Positions 4,326-6,727 of a stretch of 6,727 bases of DNA are shown piece after piece (within the stretch, counting starts at the first letter, position 1; each line of letters starts with the position of its first letter). The DNA is from Kiritimatiellia bacterium (GTDB lineage Bacteria; Verrucomicrobiota; Kiritimatiellia; UBA8416; SLMC01), in contig SLMC01000342.1 in the NCBI GenBank assembly GCA_007133745.1, positions 1 to 6,727 on the forward strand, in the 5' to 3' direction. Made by a program: the position numbers and the translations under genes. The notes beneath the pieces were generated by a model. The model had not been told where the DNA came from. It did no database searches and saw only the letters and a list, made by a program, of their open reading frames with translations.

Positions 4326-6476
4326 CTATTTGCCGGCCAGCGCTTTCCACAGGGCGGCCGGCGTCTCGGCGGCCAGGATGCGCGTGCGGCCCGCTTCGTC
4401 CAAGGCCTGACTGATCATGGCCATGAACTGCATGTGCGGCGCCACCAGATGTTTGGGGGACAAGGTCAGCACGATGATGCGGCTCGGTTCCCCGTCGATC
4501 GATTTGAAATCCACGCCTTCGCGCTTGACCCCGACCGCGCACACCAGCCGGTTCACCCCGTCGGTTCGGCCATGCGGGATGGCGATGCCGTACTGCATGC
4601 CCGTGGACAAACTCGATTCGCGCGCCCAAAGATCGGCCCTGGCCTTCTTGCGGTTGACCAGGTAGCCTTTGGCATCGAGCAGCGCCAGCAATTCGTCGAT
4701 CACCGCTTCCTTGGTGTCGCCTTCAAGCCGGGTGGTGACGGCGTCGGGCGGAATGTAGCGCATGAGCGCGGGCTGGGCAATAACGCCCGCATCGGTTTCC
4801 TGCATGCGCCTGCCGATGGCCGCCGTATTCAAAGGGCGGCGCAGCTCCTTCAGCGTTTGCTCGAAATCCGCCACCACCTCGTACATCGCCGTGTTGATGA
4901 AAGGAACTTCGGATTTGGCGCAGGTGAACAGCAAATCCGTCTTGTTGCGGGACAGACCGATCACCGTTTTGTTCTTTCTGAACTGGTAGAGATGTTCGCG
5001 CCGGTTCAGGGTATGCGCGAAAAAACCCTCCGTCTCGAACGCCCGCAGCAGTTTCCCGGTCAGCAAATCGGCCATGGACTCGGACGGGAACCGGAACGAA
5101 ACTTCCGTGTCGCTGACATTGTTGACCGGCTTGACGAGCCCGCTGCCGCTGCCGCCGAACGCTCGGGCCAGCAGCGTCGGCGCGATCAGGGACGTGACCA
5201 GAATCATGAACACGACCACCCCGAAAAACCGGGCGTCCAGCGCGCCCGCCGTCAGGCCGACGCTCGCCATGATCAAGGTCACTTCGCCGCGCGGCAGCAT
5301 GCCCAAGCCAATGCGCAGCGCGCCTAGCCGATTGAAATTGCCAAACAGCCGAGCCGGCAAACCGCAGCCTGCCAGCTTGGCGGCGCCCGCGACCAGCACG
5401 AAGCACAGCCCGAACAGGATCGTTGCGGGCGCCGCCAGCTCGCGCACATCGACCAACGCGCCCATGGCCACAAAGAACACCGGCACGAGCAAGGCCTGAA
5501 CAGGATCGATCTTCTCGCGGATCACCTGGTTGATATCCGTGCCCGAGAGCGACAACCCGGCCACGTAGGCGCCAATAATCATGGCCAGCCCAACCCCCTC
5601 GAACAGGCCGGCCAGAATCAGCGCCAGGCCCAGCGCCAGAACGGCGATGGCCGAGCGGTCGCGAAACCATTTCAGCAAAACGCTGATTTTTTGCGAGGCC
5701 AACAGGCCGACGGCGGTCGCCACCACCCAAATGCCGGCCGCCTTGGCGGCCATACCGCCGATCTGGGCCCAGTCCATGCCATTGCCTTGCGAGGCGCGGA
5801 CAACGCCCAATCCCACGGCCAGCAGGATAATGCCCAGGACATCGTCCACGACGGCGGCGGCCAGAATAGTCACGCCTTCCGGAGAATCCACTTTGCCGCG
5901 GTCGGACAATACGCGGGCGGTAATGCCCACCGACGTTGCCGTGGCGATGATCCCCATGAATATGGGCAATGGATCCAGCCAGCCGACTGTGACGCCGAAC
6001 AGAACGGGAGACAAAACCACGACCAGCAGACTGCCGGCCCCATAGGAAAAGACCACGCCCCCCACGCCGACCAGACTGCCGGTCGCCGAGTAGCGCAGGA
6101 AAAGACGCACATCGGTTTCCAGCCCGGCCATAAAAAGCAGGATCACCGCCGCCAACGTGCTTATTCCGTACAGCTCGGGAGATAGCGGAAAGTCTCCGAA
6201 TATCGGGAACAGCCCCTCGGAAAAACCGGGCAACGCCACGCCGCCCAGCGCAAAAGGGCCCACCGCCACGCCCGCCAGCAATTCGCCCAGCACGCCCGGC
6301 AGCTTCAACCGTTCCGCCAGCATGTTGCCCAGCCGGGCGGCGAACAGAATGACCCCCAACTGCAAGACCAGCAGGGTCATGCGATGCGACAGATCGACAT
6401 TCTCATGACCGACCTCCCCGGCCCAAGCCGTTGTGGCGACCAGGAAGCATAGGCAAAACAGCGCTATTCTTTTCAT
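4326..6476 (-). CDS. CPA2-type cation:proton antiporter fused to a PTS EIIA domain
   Basis: This 716-residue inner-membrane protein likely exchanges Na+ or K+ for protons. Residues 1-19 look like a cleavable signal peptide ending TAWA. Residues of about 33-437 have around a dozen hydrophobic segments with Kef/NapA-type motifs: LPGVLGELLAGVAVGP (59-74), a paired DD in VVDDVLGI (D211, D212), and MLPRGEV (R396, E398). Paired Asp is the pattern of electrogenic Na+/H+ exchangers such as NapA, whereas KefC-type proteins have QD. No RCK/TrkA-N domain is present. Residues of about 451-571 form a soluble region I cannot name. Residues of about 575-714 are a full-length PTS EIIA (fructose/nitrogen type) domain with RE..LSTG..YGIAIPHG, where H635 is the expected phosphorylated histidine. 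The ion exchanger may therefore respond to PTS phosphorylation (inferred). The ATG at 6476 is chosen because GGGGA lies about seven bases upstream and the signal peptide starts there; in-frame starts at 6503 (ATG) and 6518 (TTG) lack such a site. Confidence 0.9.
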   Translation of the reverse strand: MKRIALFCLCFLVATTAWAGEVGHENVDLSHRMTLLVLQLGVILFAARLGNMLAERLKLPGVLGELLAGVAVGPFALGGVALPGFSEGLFPIFGDFPLSPELYGISTLAAVILLFMAGLETDVRLFLRYSATGSLVGVGGVVFSYGAGSLLVVVLSPVLFGVTVGWLDPLPIFMGIIATATSVGITARVLSDRGKVDSPEGVTILAAAVVDDVLGIILLAVGLGVVRASQGNGMDWAQIGGMAAKAAGIWVVATAVGLLASQKISVLLKWFRDRSAIAVLALGLALILAGLFEGVGLAMIIGAYVAGLSLSGTDINQVIREKIDPVQALLVPVFFVAMGALVDVRELAAPATILFGLCFVLVAGAAKLAGCGLPARLFGNFNRLGALRIGLGMLPRGEVTLIMASVGLTAGALDARFFGVVVFMILVTSLIAPTLLARAFGGSGSGLVKPVNNVSDTEVSFRFPSESMADLLTGKLLRAFETEGFFAHTLNRREHLYQFRKNKTVIGLSRNKTDLLFTCAKSEVPFINTAMYEVVADFEQTLKELRRPLNTAAIGRRMQETDAGVIAQPALMRYIPPDAVTTRLEGDTKEAVIDELLALLDAKGYLVNRKKARADLWARESSLSTGMQYGIAIPHGRTDGVNRLVCAVGVKREGVDFKSIDGEPSRIIVLTLSPKHLVAPHMQFMAMISQALDEAGRTRILAAETPAALWKALAGK

Positions 6477-6534
6477 GGCGCTTTCCCCGCGCAGAAAACA
6501 CATGACTTCGATGAACAAGGTGGAAAATCAACCA

Positions 6535-6551
6535 CATTCGCGAAGCGAATG
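6535..6551. repeat. perfect 7-bp hairpin upstream of the antiporter gene
   Basis: CATTCGC (6535-6541) and GCGAATG (6545-6551) are perfect inverted arms around GAA. The dyad lies about 60 bases before the antiporter start, in its presumed leader or promoter. It could be an operator or a leader hairpin. No T-run follows directly on either strand, and I see no convincing promoter beside it. Confidence 0.4.
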
Positions 6552-6584
6552 CAAGCGATAGGTGCGGAAAGATCGAAACGGGAT

Positions 6585-6629
6585 CAGGGTCTGTCCCCTG
6601 CCGTCGTCCCCTGCCGCCGCGGGTCTGTC
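6585..6629. repeat. REP-like repeat cluster (GGGTCTGTC / GTCCCCTGCCG)
   Basis: GTCCCCTGCCG occurs twice in tandem with a 13-base period (6593-6603 and 6606-6616). GGGTCTGTC occurs at 6587-6595 and 6621-6629 and so brackets the tandem. CAGGG (6585-6589) and CCCTG (6596-6600) form a 5-bp hairpin. On the other strand this reads CAGGGGACAGACCC, a style I associate with the short palindromes mobilised by REP-associated tyrosine transposases. That link is from memory, and no transposase is present here. Confidence 0.45.
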
Positions 6630-6653
6630 GCATTGGAGAAGCCGAACCGTCTG

Positions 6654-6722
6654 ACTTTCTTTGGATGAAAGTTTTGGAGTGCGGCGACCCGGCGCCGCTT
6701 TGTTACGCGCGACCTGGCGCGC
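6654..6722. repeat. three consecutive hairpins with a repeated GCGACCYGGCGC core
   Basis: Three stems follow one another: ACTTTC (6654-6659) with GAAAGT (6667-6672); GCGGCG (6681-6686) with CGCCGC (6693-6698) around ACCCGG and followed by TTTGTT; and GCGCG (6707-6711) with CGCGC (6718-6722) around ACCTGG. The last two share GCGACCCGGCGC (6684-6695) and GCGACCTGGCGC (6709-6720), one mismatch in twelve, 25 bases apart. The middle stem with its T-rich tail could act as a weak terminator on the plus strand. The cluster reaches close to the window edge and may continue. Confidence 0.45.
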
Positions 6723-6727
6723 GATTC

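Noticed and set aside
4227..5327. 366-codon open frame on the plus strand across the antiporter gene
   Set aside because: It is antisense to a protein with clear transporter and EIIA motifs. Its translation is rich in Arg, Gln and His with no recognisable motif and no good ribosome-binding site; it is a high-GC shadow.
4723..5730. 335-codon minus-strand frame inside the antiporter gene
   Set aside because: It is a frame-shifted reading of the transporter, Gly/Arg-rich with no motif.
6403..6633. 76-codon minus-strand frame over the antiporter start
   Set aside because: It is a shifted reading of the antiporter signal peptide plus the repeat cluster, with no independent support.

Overview
The window carries four protein genes and an unusual amount of small intergenic repeat and hairpin DNA. 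It looks like moderately GC-rich bacterial chromosome (about 58-60% by eye), with no rRNA, tRNA, CRISPR array or complete insertion sequence. The source is probably a Gram-negative bacterium, because two products have Sec-type signal peptides and one of these looks like an outer-membrane beta-barrel. The pseudopilin-like C-terminus of the second gene has the style of pilins common in the PVC / Hydrogenedentota / Lentisphaerota type of uncultivated bacteria. That placement is an inference with low confidence.

Layout. Positions 1-199 hold a short tandem repeat, a GCGGGC/GCCCGC hairpin repeat and a strong terminator-like hairpin. Gene 1 (200-1342, +) is a PHP-domain metallohydrolase of the CehA/McbA kind with its metal-binding residues intact. 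The 380-base gap after it holds a sigma70-like promoter whose -35 box lies in a perfect inverted repeat, a GT-rich/AC-rich inverted repeat, and a second copy of the hairpin repeat ending just before an excellent Shine-Dalgarno site. Gene 2 (1723-3357, +) encodes an exported protein with a DUF3352-like body and a pilin-like C-terminal segment. Gene 3 (3416-4267, +) follows after 58 bases and encodes a probable outer-membrane beta-barrel. Genes 2 and 3 probably form one envelope operon. Gene 4 (4326-6476, -) converges on gene 3 and encodes a CPA2-type cation:proton antiporter with a C-terminal PTS EIIA domain. Its upstream flank (6477-6727) is a cluster of small hairpins and repeats resembling REP-type elements.

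The genes do not form one obvious pathway. The best candidates for something under-described are the pilin-like C-terminus of gene 2, the unnamed domain joining the transporter and EIIA parts of gene 4, and the hairpin repeat placed against a ribosome-binding site.
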